DNA from: Neoechinorhynchus agilis
Lineage: Eukaryota > Acanthocephala
DNA length: 64,000 nucleotides
Assembly (NCBI GenBank): GCA_051530055.1
Contig: CM121341.1
Location: 13,826,001 to 13,890,000 of the forward strand
Direction: 5' to 3'
A program made the position numbers and the translations under genes. Below the pieces are notes generated by a model. It had not been told where the DNA came from. It made no database searches and worked only from the letters and a program-made list of their open reading frames with translations. This document shows, in pieces, positions 1 through 11,348 of this stretch (position 1 is its first letter; each line of letters opens with the position of its first letter).

Positions 1-444
1 GATAATTAAGCATCGAGATTCCCATCATCTTGGGGAATGAAACTAACAATTTTATGCTAGGATGCACAGGGCAGCACTGATTTGCTTATCGCCATTAACG
101 GAGAAACGATTGGCGATAGAAATATTGAACGCAATTTTCACAGATTATGGATGTCTCTAACGATGCATAACGAATTCTTGGCCTCTTCAACGGCTATATT
201 AAACTTCTACCATTTCTATAGACCACTTGCTTACTTCATAAAATGTTTTCGCGTTCGGCAAAATGTCTTGCCATTGCAAGACTGGCCCCAAAAGCATATT
301 GGACTGTTCGATCAGCTCTGCTTATCGATTTAATGATACAACCAAACTTAGAAAAGAGCGTCCTTAAACCGGCATTCCGCAATCCGGATATTCACATACC
401 ACCACCCGCAAAAGGTTTACGATACTTTCATTAAACAATATCAG

Positions 445-590
445 GCGAAAATGCCACGCTTGTGGCTCAATGCATTTTGTATGCCGATCTATTGATGCTT
501 CCCCTCATGTTCATCATTGCGATTTTTTTCTTAGTAACGCTCGCCTATGTTATTTATAGTGAGAAAACGTCAAGGGACGAGAGTGCTTAG
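445..590 (+). CDS. 3' terminal exon of an unidentified membrane protein (gene enters from the left)
   Basis: After a good acceptor (ATATCAG) the frame stays open to a TAG at 588-590. It encodes about 48 residues: a polar start (ENATLVAQ), one strongly hydrophobic helix (LMLPLMFIIAIFFLVTLAYV) and a short charged tail ending KTSRDESA. This looks like the last transmembrane helix plus cytosolic tail of a membrane protein. A second possible upstream exon at about 80-125 reads DLLIAINGETIGD. The exons between them were not resolved and the protein was not recognised. A chance open frame cannot be excluded. Confidence 0.3.
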
Positions 591-729
591 CAATTTCTCA
601 TAACGAGGCCACTTCGTTAAAACATTTTGGCGTAAGGTAGCCACCACACGCCGTTTACTGAACACCAAATGGTTTTTCTGAAAAATCCAGGTTTTATTTT
701 TAAATATCTATGAATATAGTGAGCCATGT

Positions 730-1131
730 CTAAATATTACCAGGAAAAGGTCTAATTCCACAATTAGAAATTGAATCCACAGACTGAACTCCAGTTATTT
801 GTAACTGTCCATTGGAATCGAAGAATCCCTGGACCCGAAACATTTGCACAGTCTCTCTTCTGACCAAATAAACGTTGAATGATAAAGGTAGGCTGTAATC
901 TGGACTCATTGGAAGCGTTCCATCTATGAATATACGACAACCAGGTATCATTGCTTTCAGGATAATACTTAATCGTTCACTGACCGACATTACGTTTAAA
1001 TCATTCGTTGACAAATCCGGCAACTCACTGAAAACACCCAAATCTTTGATTTGATCCGCTGCCTGAGTGTCAAATGGCAAAGACGCGATCAGAATCAACA
1101 CGATAAAAAACACTCTAAGGTTCAAGTGCAT
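730..1131 (-). CDS. small secreted protein with one cysteine pair
   Basis: The frame encodes 133 residues from the ATG at 1131. This start was chosen because it begins a clean signal peptide (MHLNLRVFFIVLILIASLPF, cleavage likely near DTQA-AD). The mature part is about 110 residues with two cysteines about 60 residues apart flanking a beta-rich stretch, and no further membrane segment. The layout (signal peptide, helix, C-x-[IV]-x-I, LP turn, beta strands, closing Cys) resembles the secreted protein at 3380-3733, so the two may be distant relatives. A cystatin-like fold is conceivable, but no diagnostic cystatin motif was seen. Function unknown. Confidence 0.55.
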   Translation of the reverse strand: MHLNLRVFFIVLILIASLPFDTQAADQIKDLGVFSELPDLSTNDLNVMSVSERLSIILKAMIPGCRIFIDGTLPMSPDYSLPLSFNVYLVRRETVQMFRVQGFFDSNGQLQITGVQSVDSISNCGIRPFPGNI

Positions 1132-1868
1132 ATCGTTGAAGCATTTTTCGATTGGCGTAGGTTTTGTCAACTACGTGAACCTTTAAATCCACAAATTTCA
1201 AAGGTTATATTTTCAAAAAAAATTTGACGACACGGAAATGTATTGTAGAAGTGAACTAGGCATTGAGGCGAATTACAAATAAGATTGATCTAAGAGCGAA
1301 TCTTTGAAATATTCTTCATTTTGATATATTGTATTTATGAGCTAATGGTGAGATATATGAACGGGAAGCGAATTGCTAAGGAATAGATTGCAAATTACCA
1401 TTCCAATGGAAAATTTGTTAATTGAGAATAGAACACTTTAATTATAACTTCAATATTCTGTTCTTGAATCTCGAATTATCAATCAGGGCCGCCTTTGATT
1501 ATATCACACGGACAATCTAAGTTGAGCGGATGGACTTTATTTTTAAACTCAAATACTCATTTTATGCTAAGCGTAAGCTGTAATAATCTATTTAATGACT
1601 TGAAGCTCCTCAATGGCAATCAGAGAATCAACGTCGATTGCAGAAGACTGATGAAGTGAAGAGCTTTAACAAACCCATCTCAAAGCGAATAAAATTATTC
1701 AATTCTCGTAAACTTGCATTTGTTGTGTTCAAAGTTTATTCAATTAATACTATGATAAAATTGGCAGTAGTTGTCATGCAATTCAAAATAATGAGAGTTC
1801 CAACGGGTTATTAGTTTTGAATAGAAACGCGTCTACGAAAACGTTTAAGAAATCTTGAAACGTGATGT
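1132..1868. other. intergenic, no gene seen
   Basis: AT-rich sequence between two minus-strand genes. No convincing frame, RNA gene or repeat was recognised. Confidence 0.5.
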
Positions 1869-2138
1869 TCACATTCTGTAGCGAACTGCAGCGTCTATTG
1901 ACTCCTCAGTTAAAGTTCCAGGTAAGCGTCTTTGGTTTCTGTTGAACACTGAATATGCACTGGGTCCTTTATTCGGTTTATTATTGAATCCGAATTTGAG
2001 TAATGCCACGAGACTAATCATCAGATAAAATATCGGCATGAGTTCGAGCTGGTGGCATAAAAGTCCAAATAGAATAACAAGCAAGATGTAGAGTGTCCTT
2101 TCCACTGATTGTAGATTGTTCGTTTTGAAAATCAACAT
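1869..2138 (-). CDS. SAYSD1: SAYSvFN-domain protein (SAYSD1-like)
   Basis: An 89-residue protein with one or two hydrophobic segments (TLYILLVILFGLLCHQLE, LMPIFYLMISLVALL) followed by the signature SAYSVFNRNQRRLPGTLTEE. This matches the family-naming SAYSvFN motif and its following GTL-T-E segment. Human SAYSD1 is roughly twice as long and is an ER/vesicle membrane protein linked to the UFM1 system on translocon-stalled ribosomes. Here only the C-terminal domain is present, so either the family is short in this lineage or an upstream exon was missed. The ATG at 2138 lies directly after TTTAAAAG, an acceptor-like sequence. Confidence 0.85.
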   Translation of the reverse strand: MLIFKTNNLQSVERTLYILLVILFGLLCHQLELMPIFYLMISLVALLKFGFNNKPNKGPSAYSVFNRNQRRLPGTLTEESIDAAVRYRM

Positions 2139-3379
2139 CTTTTAAATCGAAATTATCTTGAAGAGCGCATGAGATAATTTTTAGTAAATTCTCCCTTTTG
2201 TGATGGGAGAACAGCTCTATGAAACTAGAAGAAGAATTATATAAGTCTATAAGTTCGCCGACGGGCTGACAGAAGCAATGTGATTAAAAATTGCTAAAAA
2301 AGATATTCAACTAAAAAATGATTAGGATTAGCCTCTTTTATTAAAGGGAATTCAAGAAAAACTTTTTTGCGGACAATAGACGGCAATTTCATTTGGAATG
2401 AGCTAAATCTGTCCATTCATTGTCATATTCAACACAAAGACAAAGTTTACAAACGTAAAATATCAATGGTGTTAGAATTTTTAAATTAACGTACGTAACC
2501 TATAATAAAATTGTCATCAAAAGCAATCAAATGAGTCGATACCACACAAGTTTACAACCTTTCATCAAAACAGCTCATCTGAGAATTAAAAATGACGATC
2601 TGAGTCCGAAATAATTTAATTAAAGGAGTCGAGCAAAGCGATTGAAAATGCAGAAATCGACAAATGAGCTCTAAATGCAACTGACATTTTATCATCTTTA
2701 CGCTTTTAAAAATGACAAGTGAACTTTCACCAAATCGTCAAGTGCCAAAAGTATTTTTCAATAAAAGTATTCACACAAAATCGAGTCCGTTTTCCTACTA
2801 TTGATCTCAAAATTACTGGTGATCATTCGACAGATATAATGTTATTCCAAAAAAAGACGTTTTGAGGAATTTTCATCAAACCCACACAAATTTCACCCTT
2901 CCGTAACAATTTGTGGAATCTCCAAGTGAACTAAGCTTATTAATATGCATATTTGCAGACCATCGAATTAGTCCGTCGGAATATAATGCTGTTTTCATTA
3001 TATCTTAAAAGGAACATTTAGAGGTGATCGCAAAGAACAAATTAGACCTTTAATAATTCCAAGATTAATTAACAAAATACTCAGTATAGTTCCGGTGTTT
3101 ACTTTTATGCCCTAAGAAGCAGTGTTCGATTATCGCCCATTTCGTTTTTAAAACAAAAAATGAAAATGCTGATTTTATCAAGAAGATGACAATGGTAACT
3201 AATCGGAACAGCGAGACCGTACAACAAATGAATCTACCTCGGAAGTTTTTGTTGAATTACTCAATAATCAATATTTTCCTTTCTGTTGACGGTCGAAATG
3301 ACGTCGTTCAAAAATGCTCTAGAAAAACCGAGTGATTAGATAAAAGGTTGTAGAGAAGTGACTAAATCCGAACCGAAAA
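2139..3379. other. intergenic, no gene seen
   Basis: About 1.2 kb of AT-rich DNA with no supportable gene. A weak TATA-like GATAAAAGG lies about 40 bp upstream of the 3380 start codon. Confidence 0.5.
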
Positions 3380-3733
3380 ATGAAAACCTTTCTCGTCTTT
3401 CTTGCTCTTTTCTCCGTGGTGGTTGCTGTCGTCCAGAAACGAGGAGCTTACGAGGCAGCTTCTCCCTCAGAACTCGCAACTTACGTCCGTGGGGTGGCGT
3501 GGGCAATGACCTCGAGAACTTGTGGAGTAGATATTGCCAATCTTCCACCGACACTTAAGAACGGACAAACTCTTCTTATTCAGTTCAAAGTGACCAGTCC
3601 AGTCATCGAAGACATGGTATATGAAATGGAAGTCGACGTGGAACCAGCGAGATTTGTTCTCCTAAGTCTGACTTACCTTAATCCACAGCTTTACAAAGTC
3701 GTGGATGCGTCTTGTCCTAAAGGATCACAATGA
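3380..3733 (+). CDS. small secreted protein, cystatin-like in outline
   Basis: 117 residues in one exon. It has a strong signal peptide (MKTFLVFLALFSVVVAVVQ), then a helix-like segment (SPSELATYVRGVAWAMTSR), Cys48, a strand/LP turn, LLIQFKV, VYEMEVDVEP and a closing Cys112 before KGSQ. One helix followed by beta strands with a single cysteine pair is the outline of cystatin/NTF2-like secreted domains, but the QxVxG inhibitor motif is not present in recognisable form. It shares its gross plan with the protein at 730-1131. An antisense open frame here was judged a shadow. Function unknown. Confidence 0.65.
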   Translation: MKTFLVFLALFSVVVAVVQKRGAYEAASPSELATYVRGVAWAMTSRTCGVDIANLPPTLKNGQTLLIQFKVTSPVIEDMVYEMEVDVEPARFVLLSLTYLNPQLYKVVDASCPKGSQ

Positions 3734-3807
3734 ACCACATAATGTTTAGGTGACATTAATATCTATAGATCGTAGTTTAGCATTCAATATTTAATAAACT
3801 TTTTTCA

Positions 3808-4232
3808 GAGATGAAAGTTTTGTTAAATTTTGGTGAAAATATAAAAAATCCGATCACTGTCATATCAAAACGTTCTATTCGAATGGTCAATCATTCAAAG
3901 AAATATACAAGATGTGGAAGTGGGGAAAAATTATATATCCAAGAATCACTTTAATTGCAATATTTCGTCCAATCAACAAGCAATAAGAAGTCCACCGTGA
4001 TTGGACGAAATATTTCAATTAAAGTGATTCTTGAATATATGATTTTTCCCCACTTCCACATACTCATGGATTTTATCTTTAAATATAGAAGAGAAAAAAT
4101 CAGCAATTCTGAAATCAGTATCTTAATTTTCTTATAAATAACCAAAGGTGATTTTGGTACATCGGTTTCGCCCGTATTTATTAAGTGAGCATCGAATCTG
4201 ACTTATTATGAAAATTCGTTCAGTGAACTTTG
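3808..4232. repeat. dispersed repeat, copy A, carrying a nested palindromic element
   Basis: Sequence from AGAGATGAAAGTTTTGTTAA to the GAAAATTCGTTCAGTGAA near 4225 recurs at 13427-13632 with only scattered differences. Copy A carries about 185 extra bases (about 3897-4085) that are absent from copy B and hold a long palindrome, plus about 35 extra bases near 4160-4195. Confidence 0.8.
3912..4065. mobile_element. palindromic MITE-like insertion (inside repeat copy A)
   Basis: The arms GTGGAAGTGGGGAAAAA and its complement ending CCCCACTTCCAC bound about 153 bp. The two halves pair along most of their length (AAGAATCACTTTAATTG against CAATTAAAGTGATTCTT; ATTTCGTCCAATCA against TGATTGGACGAAAT). 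It has no coding capacity. The sister repeat at 13427 lacks it, so it is an insertion. A target-site duplication was not defined with confidence. Confidence 0.75.
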
Positions 4233-4349
4233 TTATTTCTTATAATGCAATACTTAAGAAATATCATCACCCGATATTGATTTTTCCTGCTTGCTGAGAA
4301 ATTAATTGGAGTTAAAATGTCGATAGTTTAGTTCTTCACCCATTAAATA

Positions 4350-4460
4350 ATTTTTCATTAAAAACGTTTCGAATCTCGTCGTTTTGAAGGAGGAATGCTT
4401 CTGATCTCGGATCGCCAGTGATTCGTCTCAATCTCTTGGAAAAACGATCCGAGTGCCTCG
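4350..4460 (-). repeat. dispersed repeat fragment with ITGDPR-type coding signature
   Basis: The plus-strand stretch GGAGGAATGCTTCTGATCTC...CAGTGATTCGTCTCAATC recurs, diverged, at about 51970-52020. Read on the minus strand it gives FSKRLRRITGDPRSEAFLLQ here and a similar LSKRLK-ITEDPR-x-x-FLLQN there. This suggests both are remains of the coding part of one old mobile element. The family was not identified. Confidence 0.5.
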
Positions 4461-4532
4461 ACACCAAAGGGAACGATGAACTTTTTATAACGCAGGAACT
4501 TGTTGACATCTCTTTGCTTTGCAATAAATTCT

Positions 4533-5020
4533 AACTTAGAAACGATTCTCGCGCGATAAATAACGATTTTAGCAAAACAATTTAATCTAAATCATTGTGT
4601 ACCTTCACTTTTTCTTTGGCTTTTAAAGGCCTCAAATTTCAAGGCTAAATAAATTTTGCGTTATGAAAAAGAAAGAAACAAAAATTGTAATAATAGCACG
4701 TTTATTTGTTAATACACCAAAAGAGGCGAATGTACCTTTGGGTTCTTATAAAAACTCGAGTTCTGTTTTGTTCGTTTAATGCGGTTGTTGATTTTGGAGT
4801 TGATTACAGGTTCGATCGGTTGGAATATCCGCTCAGGGTCAGTTCAAGTGGAAATTGCATGTTATTGTTTGCAGGAGCGCTTGTAAGGTTGGGTATTTCC
4901 TTAGAAGACTTTAATATTTTCTTGGCGGTTCAAATATAGTCGTCGTCGGAGGTAGACCGGCACGTTTCTGTTCTATAAAATTTCGATTCTGAGATGCTGA
5001 TCTAATATTCTCATCTTTTT
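4533..5020. other. no gene; one short stretch related to the 27-bp hairpin repeat
   Basis: No supportable gene. At about 4731 the string TGTACCTTTGGGT is the reverse complement of the core of the hairpin repeat found at 12330 and 51807. Confidence 0.4.
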
Positions 5021-5212
5021 TATAGCGAATTATAATAATTGATTGATTTGATAATTTTTGGCCTTCGCGTAGGCCTTATTTATAAACTTACAAGCTGGTG
5101 CATTTTAGATAGACTGAAGAAGGCCTACGCGAAGGCCGAAAATTATCAAATCAATAAATCAACCATTATAATTCGCTATAAAAATGTAAATGATGAACAT
5201 CTTTACAATATT
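5021..5212. mobile_element. palindromic MITE-like element, copy 1
   Basis: The inverted ends TTTTTTATAGCGAATTATAA and TTATAATTCGCTATAAAAA are followed inward by GATAATTTTTGGCCTTCGCG / CGCGAAGGCCGAAAATTATC. The whole folds into a near-complete hairpin with no coding sequence. A second copy lies at about 29710-29845. The string AATATTCTCATCT occurs on both sides of this copy (about 5004 and 5208) and could be a target duplication. Confidence 0.75.
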
Positions 5213-5567
5213 CTCATCTATAACTGAACAACAAATTGCCATCTTATCGTGAGAATTAGGTTGTCTGATTAAATATCCTATGGTCGTCTAAGTTCATTGT
5301 TGCATTTAAGGATCTTTGAACTTTGAAACTCGATTGAGCGATGGTTTTGCAATCGATTTATGAAAGCAATTAAAAGCTTGTATTAAACACGATCGGCGAT
5401 TTAACTTTTCTCCAAATCCTCGAATTTTAGATGTCGGTTGCTCAAATGCTATGTTCAAAATGTGAAAACGTTGGTTTTATGTTTCGCTTTACATTTACCT
5501 TCCACTTCATATTTAATGAAAGCTCTTCAATAAACCGAACAAACAAATCGACATTGTAGCAGAACTA
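5213..5567. other. intergenic upstream of the THADA-like gene
   Basis: AT-rich with no recognised gene. It presumably holds the 5' flank of the next gene. Confidence 0.4.
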
Positions 5568-8500
5568 ATGGATATAATGCAAATGGCACTTTTGACTGAG
5601 TCCGTTTCTCACAGGAATTTACAAAAGTGTGTTTTTTCTCCATGTTTTCGACTATTTTCGGTTTTATTCTTATTGAAGATCATTGATTAAATTAGTTAAT
5701 GAAAATGCGTTATCATACGAGCACATTGACCAAGCCATCGGAAAAATTAAGCCATCGTTGGATTCTGCTGATTTAACGTCGTTTTTATCGCTAGTGATTC
5801 ATTATGTTCCCAAAGGTACGAATTGAAATCACGATTAGATCTGAAATCTTCGCACTTAGGATTATCAATAATTATTATTAATCATAGAGATCGTGAGTAA
5901 CTGCGGGTTTTTTCTGGTATAAGCGTTGCATTTTTGGGTAAAAAGTGATCGATCGTTTATGTTCTTGTGTATGTGAAAAAGAACATCCAATTGAAAAAGA
6001 GATGAAACTCTTGGTTCAACTGTGCCTCCGATCTAATCCACAATGCGCCTCGCCGCTTCAATTGGACGCATGTATTGAACTTGCCTTAGGACGCAAGTAA
6101 ATGTTTTTAAAAACAATTGTTGAACAAAACAATTTAGGTGACCAGTGCTCACTTGATACAATGATTGCTGGGGCAACACTTTTTGTTCATCATTGTTTGG
6201 TACTCAACAGTGAACGTATGATTGAATCAGCTCGCAAAAGACTAAACGAACCTGATCTTGGGCGAGCAGCACATTATGCAATTTGTTTCGCAATTGTTTC
6301 ACAATCCGACCATGCGACCATAAAAGATATAGTTTATTTTGCGATGGATCATCTTTTTAAGTTCAACAGTCGTCCCAATACTCCTATCACTAGACTTTTA
6401 TTCACAATGTCGTTAGCTGAACTGTCTAACCTAATCGTTTGCTTGGAATGTGATGATTGCATTTTCCGTTCTCAACTAGTCACACATTTCGTCAAGGAGG
6501 TTTCAAATGCGTTTTGGAGCGGTCTGGAGCATAGAATTGAAGTCGAACGTACTAATATTGAACACGCTTATGGGTGTATTTTGAAGAAACATTCATCTCA
6601 GAATTGTCGAGAATGTGGGCTTTCGGACGAGTTACGTATATCACGAAGAAAACGATTCGTTGAGCGATGTAGCCTTTAAAAGAATCTTGAGGAACGTGCT
6701 TCCTACATTCTAGATAATAGTCCTACCCGTTCAATACGCTTTTATGTATGTGGGTTTGAAGAGTCAAAAGCTGAAATAATCGACTGTTGTCATATATATA
6801 TCATCATTAGGTTACTTTAAGAAACCTCAAGATTCTCTTGATGTAAGTGCTCCTTTTTATGCTTCTTGATTAGGACTCATGGTCCCCAAATAGTCCACGA
6901 CATTTATCCTGACCTAGTAGAACAATCTCTTATTGAACTATGTGACCGAGCTGCAGCCAAACAACTCTCTGGACTTTACGCAACTTTATCACGATCACTC
7001 AATGATGATACGATCGCCATTGAACGGGTATTGAGGCCAATAATTGCCCATTATAATCGTACTTCACAAAAAATCCTTATATGTCAGCTGGTCGCTCCGG
7101 AGCTACTTAAAACAAAACCATATCCTTTTGCCCGCTATTTAATTTCACTTCCTAATCAAGATGAGTTTGCTGCCTTTGTAACTTTGTCTCTCGTCACACT
7201 TTCCGATTCGAATCCAACAAACGAAATTTTGGAAGGTATCGACGAGCGTACGATCGAAACCAGCTTACAAAGTCCGAGTTTAATTGAGAAAGCTGATGCG
7301 TTCAAGCTCATTTGCAAACTCAGACCGACAATTGAACGCACTGACATTATTCTTAGATTTTTGGAAAACGAGTGCCATATGACTGAAGCGCATCTTCGAA
7401 ACCAGTTTGTAGTGAATATTGAAAAATTGATGAGGCGTCTAAGATCCATGAACGCAAAAAATGCCCTTCAAAAGATGTTTACTTGGTAATGAGTCTACGA
7501 TTGTGGGATTTCATTGTAAATGAGTGTCTTATTGATTCTACGTACTCACAAAGGAATTTTGGACTGCGAGTGCTTTCTGTTTTACTTCAACCGATTCATC
7601 ACACGGTGATACCTTCGAAGTATTTAGAAGTCTTAAACGAGATATTACTAATAACTTCAATGGATTCGTATGAAGATAACCGATCAATCGCGATCAGACT
7701 TCTAGGTTGTACTCCTAATAAATTAAGCAGCGAGGAACGATCTCGTGTGTTCCATCAACTAAAGTCTCATCTTCGGATCGTGCGTTGTCCCCGCCGATTG
7801 GAATGTATAAGCGAAGCTCTTGCATATTTCTCACAAGGCAATAAGATCGATGACATCATTGAAGTGATATGTGCTGAAAGTTTCTCAGGTAATAAATTTG
7901 AAGATGTGACTCGAATAGCGCATTGAACCTCAAAATTGTGCAACCTACGTAGGTTCTCTGACCTTATATGTTCCTCGGATCTTCTTCCTTTGCTCGTTTG
8001 TACACGGCATATTCTTAGTCTTCGACTTGATTCGATCACTGTTGAAGTGAAGTCGAAATTGGTGCAGTCATGTTTAGACATGTGGAACGTTTCGCTAATT
8101 GTAGTTGGATCAGAATCACCAGAAGGTCGTACTTTCATTCCAATGGACTTTACGATTGCCGATCCTGCTCAGCAAGTAAGCAACCAGAAGATCCTCGTTT
8201 TCACTTGGAGACTTGTGAAGGAAGTAGCCGCTGTACTCGCTATTTTATTCACGGAATCCATCCAGAAAACCGTGCTGAAAAAGGATGTTCTTAAACAAGT
8301 GTGGGATGCGTTTATCTGTGTGATCTTAACTGCTAGACATCATGGAGCATTCGAGGAAGTACACAAACAGTTGTTGCATGTTTGTCGGGCATTGTGGCAC
8401 TCGTCCGATGCTGATTTTAATGAATGGCCACTGTGTGCTTTAGACGAAATTCGAAAAGAGTTCAATTCACTTGAAATGGGGAGCCACGATCTGAGGATGC

Positions 8501-11003
8501 GTACAACCAGGCGATCCGGTGGATTGCCGTGAGGATGCGTACAACCAGGCGATCCGGTGGATTGCCGCTTCTAGTTCACGCGATTGTGTCAACAAGTCGA
8601 ATATCTCAAAATATGGATTATATCGATTCAGCTCTAGCTTCTAATTTTATCAAAGAATTAAATGAAAACGTTTTGAACGTGCCGAGTTGCTCTAATACGG
8701 AGTACATAGAAGTCCACAGCCTAAATGTCGTTCGCGTTTTGCTCCGAGATCAGATAAGACTCAGTGGTCGACAGCTAGACAAACAAAACGGTCCAAACTT
8801 GGCGTTAATCACACTACCTGCCGTCCTGAATAGGCTTTCGTCTAAAACGAGTTGGAATGTTCGAAATGCTGCCTCTTTGCTTTTTAAATGCATTCTTAAC
8901 TTAGTATTTGGAACTGATCGGTCGGACGGTTATCGAATATCACCACGAAATCGAATGCAGATAAGTCGATTTCAGTCACTATATCCCTACCACTGGCAAC
9001 TATTACGTGAAGATTTTTTTGAATGTGATCATTGCGAAGACGTTCAATTTGCTGTTCTATTATTTGTATCTCATTTGGAATGCGACCAATGGACGACCGA
9101 TGAAATTGAAGATTGTGTTATCCTGTTCGTCATAAGGTAAAACATCACAGCATTAATTTTATTTCTAGTTTTAAGTAATAAATTTAGGTGTTCATTGCAC
9201 ACTAGGTCGTTCCGCGTTCATAGATTGTGTGCAATTGCGATCAAATCACTTATACAGCCTTTTAAATGTGCGGAGACAGTGGGACGGATAATAGAACACT
9301 TGAAACTGATTGTTGAACGCAAAGATTTTCAAACTGCTAAGAGTGTAAAAGACAATGATTCTTAAGAGACCAGCATTTCGGCAGATATTTTGATAGGATA
9401 TTTTTTCGTCAAATATGCGAGAGCTTAAAAAGTCCACGAACACGAAAAGCTTTCGAGTATAACTTTTAAAGAAGGATCTGCTTGAGGTTCACCATAAAAA
9501 TCATTTCTCCTTAAAGTACCATTATTAGGTGCACATTATCCATTTTTATGGACCGCTTCAACAATGAATACACATCTAGAATTTACTTCTTATAATACAC
9601 AAGAATCATTTTGTACTAAGCGCCGCTCTCTCATTAATATTAACTCTTCCTTCGATTTCATTGCACTCTAATGTTGCTGAAAGCGTTCAGAGAATCACGC
9701 ACCAGTTAAAGTGTGAGTTTCAATTGAGCACTCTTCAGTTGGTATTGATGTGGAGAGTACGTTCTCATCTTGGCTTGCCAAACGATGATTTGACTTCCCA
9801 ATTCGATAGAATCCTGGTAAGAGATGGCGAACTTTGCCATTTGGTTTCTTCACTTGCTCACTTGCCCAGCAAAGTGGGCGCATGGATCTTGGCCTTAATT
9901 TCAAATCACGTTGGCCGAGATGTGTTTGAATGCATGGAGCATTTGCTGGGAACTAGAGATGAAGAAGATAGTGATCGTCTTGCTAGTCAAATCTTTGCGT
10001 TTGCGGACACTGATCCAGAAGTTATAAGTCTTAATATGTGCTTTATGGCTAAAGTGTTGGTTATCAGGCAACTGGAAAGTTCTTTAAAAGAAAGCGATCT
10101 CAGTTATGTTGCCATGGTTAGTTATGTTATGTATTTTTTTAACATAGTGATGTTTAGCTATGTAGGTTGTGTTCGTTTATTTTGTCCAAGAACAATGTTC
10201 AGCTCGATATTTCCATAAAATTAATCAATGCTTTGTTCAATCTTACCACCAAAGACTTAAACGAAAGTGAATTCAGTTCAATTTGTCTAGGAATAGCTTC
10301 GCTGGTCGCTCGAGCAGAGAATCCAAAATTGGCGTTAGATCGAATGATTCAATTCTTGTCTATTTCGTTCGATTCTGCACTTTTACTAAGTGATCAAACA
10401 CATGAAAGACGTGTGAGTTTTGATATCCTATTGAACGTTTCTGTGATTTGTCTTCAAAAATTGTCACATCTTTTGCAACTCGACTGCTTAAAGACAAACG
10501 AACTAGTCTTTAAATGCGTTACTCTTTACATGTCTGAAAAATCGAATTTCAATGTTCAAACTTGCCGAGCAGTGTTACGACCGTTTGTGGACGTAACAGC
10601 CAATCGAATCGGCGTGTATTGCACATTTGAGATGGCTCTAAATCTATTATGGACGAGATTCGATTTTGTCGCAGTATCTAGATTGTTGGTGGAATTGTTT
10701 TGCCTGCTCGTTCCGGAATCTGGTACAACCCATAATAACGAAAATATTTGTGTTAGTGACGTTTTCGAAGCTGATCAGGATTCTGAATCTGAGTTCGGAC
10801 ATTCATCATTCTTGCTGGCTACTAAAGTACTCGACAGCCTAGAGAGTCACAGCTGCAATATTGCACGGGAAATGTTAAGAGATAAGTGGAAAGAGAGTGA
10901 TAATCGTGATTTAGATGTTTTGTTCTTTGGACAGCTAATTAAAGGACGTCAAAAAACTAAATTAAATCGAATACGCGCCAGGTATCGAAATTTATTCTTC
11001 TAA
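5568..11003 (+). CDS. THADA: THADA-family protein (tRNA 2'-O-methylation partner), multi-exon
   Basis: A large alpha-helical repeat protein in at least nine exons. Recognition rests on the DUF2428/THADA signature: RTTRRSGGLPLLVHAI (8540-8590), then SSKTSWNVRNAASLLF and SRFQSLYPYHW (8850-8990), preceded by the LTARHHGAFEEVHKQL block. THADA and its yeast counterpart Trm732 support FTSJ1/Trm7 2'-O-methylation of tRNA position 32. The likely start is the ATG at 5568 (MDIMQMALLTESVSHRNLQK). Clear coding blocks lie at 5701-5815, 5970-6095, 6120-6680, 6875-7490, 7490-7925, 7950-8530, 8535-9140, 9189-9360, 9661-10110 and 10200-11003. Two places break the frame without an obvious intron: 7487 and the 38-bp duplication at 8492-8567. 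Other junctions were not all resolved. The C-terminus ends RIRARYRNLFF. Confidence 0.85.
8492..8567 (+). repeat. perfect 38-bp tandem duplication inside THADA coding sequence
   Basis: The 38-base unit beginning TGAGGATGCGTACAACC occurs twice in direct succession (8492-8529 and 8530-8567) without a mismatch. Each unit encodes the conserved RRSGGLP motif. Because 38 is not a multiple of three, the second copy shifts the frame and creates a TGA at the junction. Confidence 0.97.
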
Positions 11004-11348
11004 TAAAAATTATGGTTTTAATCAGTCGATCTGCTCCACGAGTTCCAACCCCCTGAAAAGAATTTATTTCTGAACTTTCGACACCTAACGAAATCATGGA
11101 ATAAACCAATTTTATGCTAGAATCGAGTCCGTAAACTTGATTGAGTGTTGCAAGACTAGGCGTTCTTGTACTGATGATCATAACGCTTGAATGAAAGTAA
11201 AACGTCAGGATTTCGCGCTTGCATTTCTAACTTTAACCATTTTTATGGCATCTTAAAGTCTGACATATCGTTGAATTTTTAGTGCTTCTTACATTTTGTC
11301 ATTGACCCCGTTTTTGTCTCAGGCCAAACATTTTTATCGAAGGATTTA

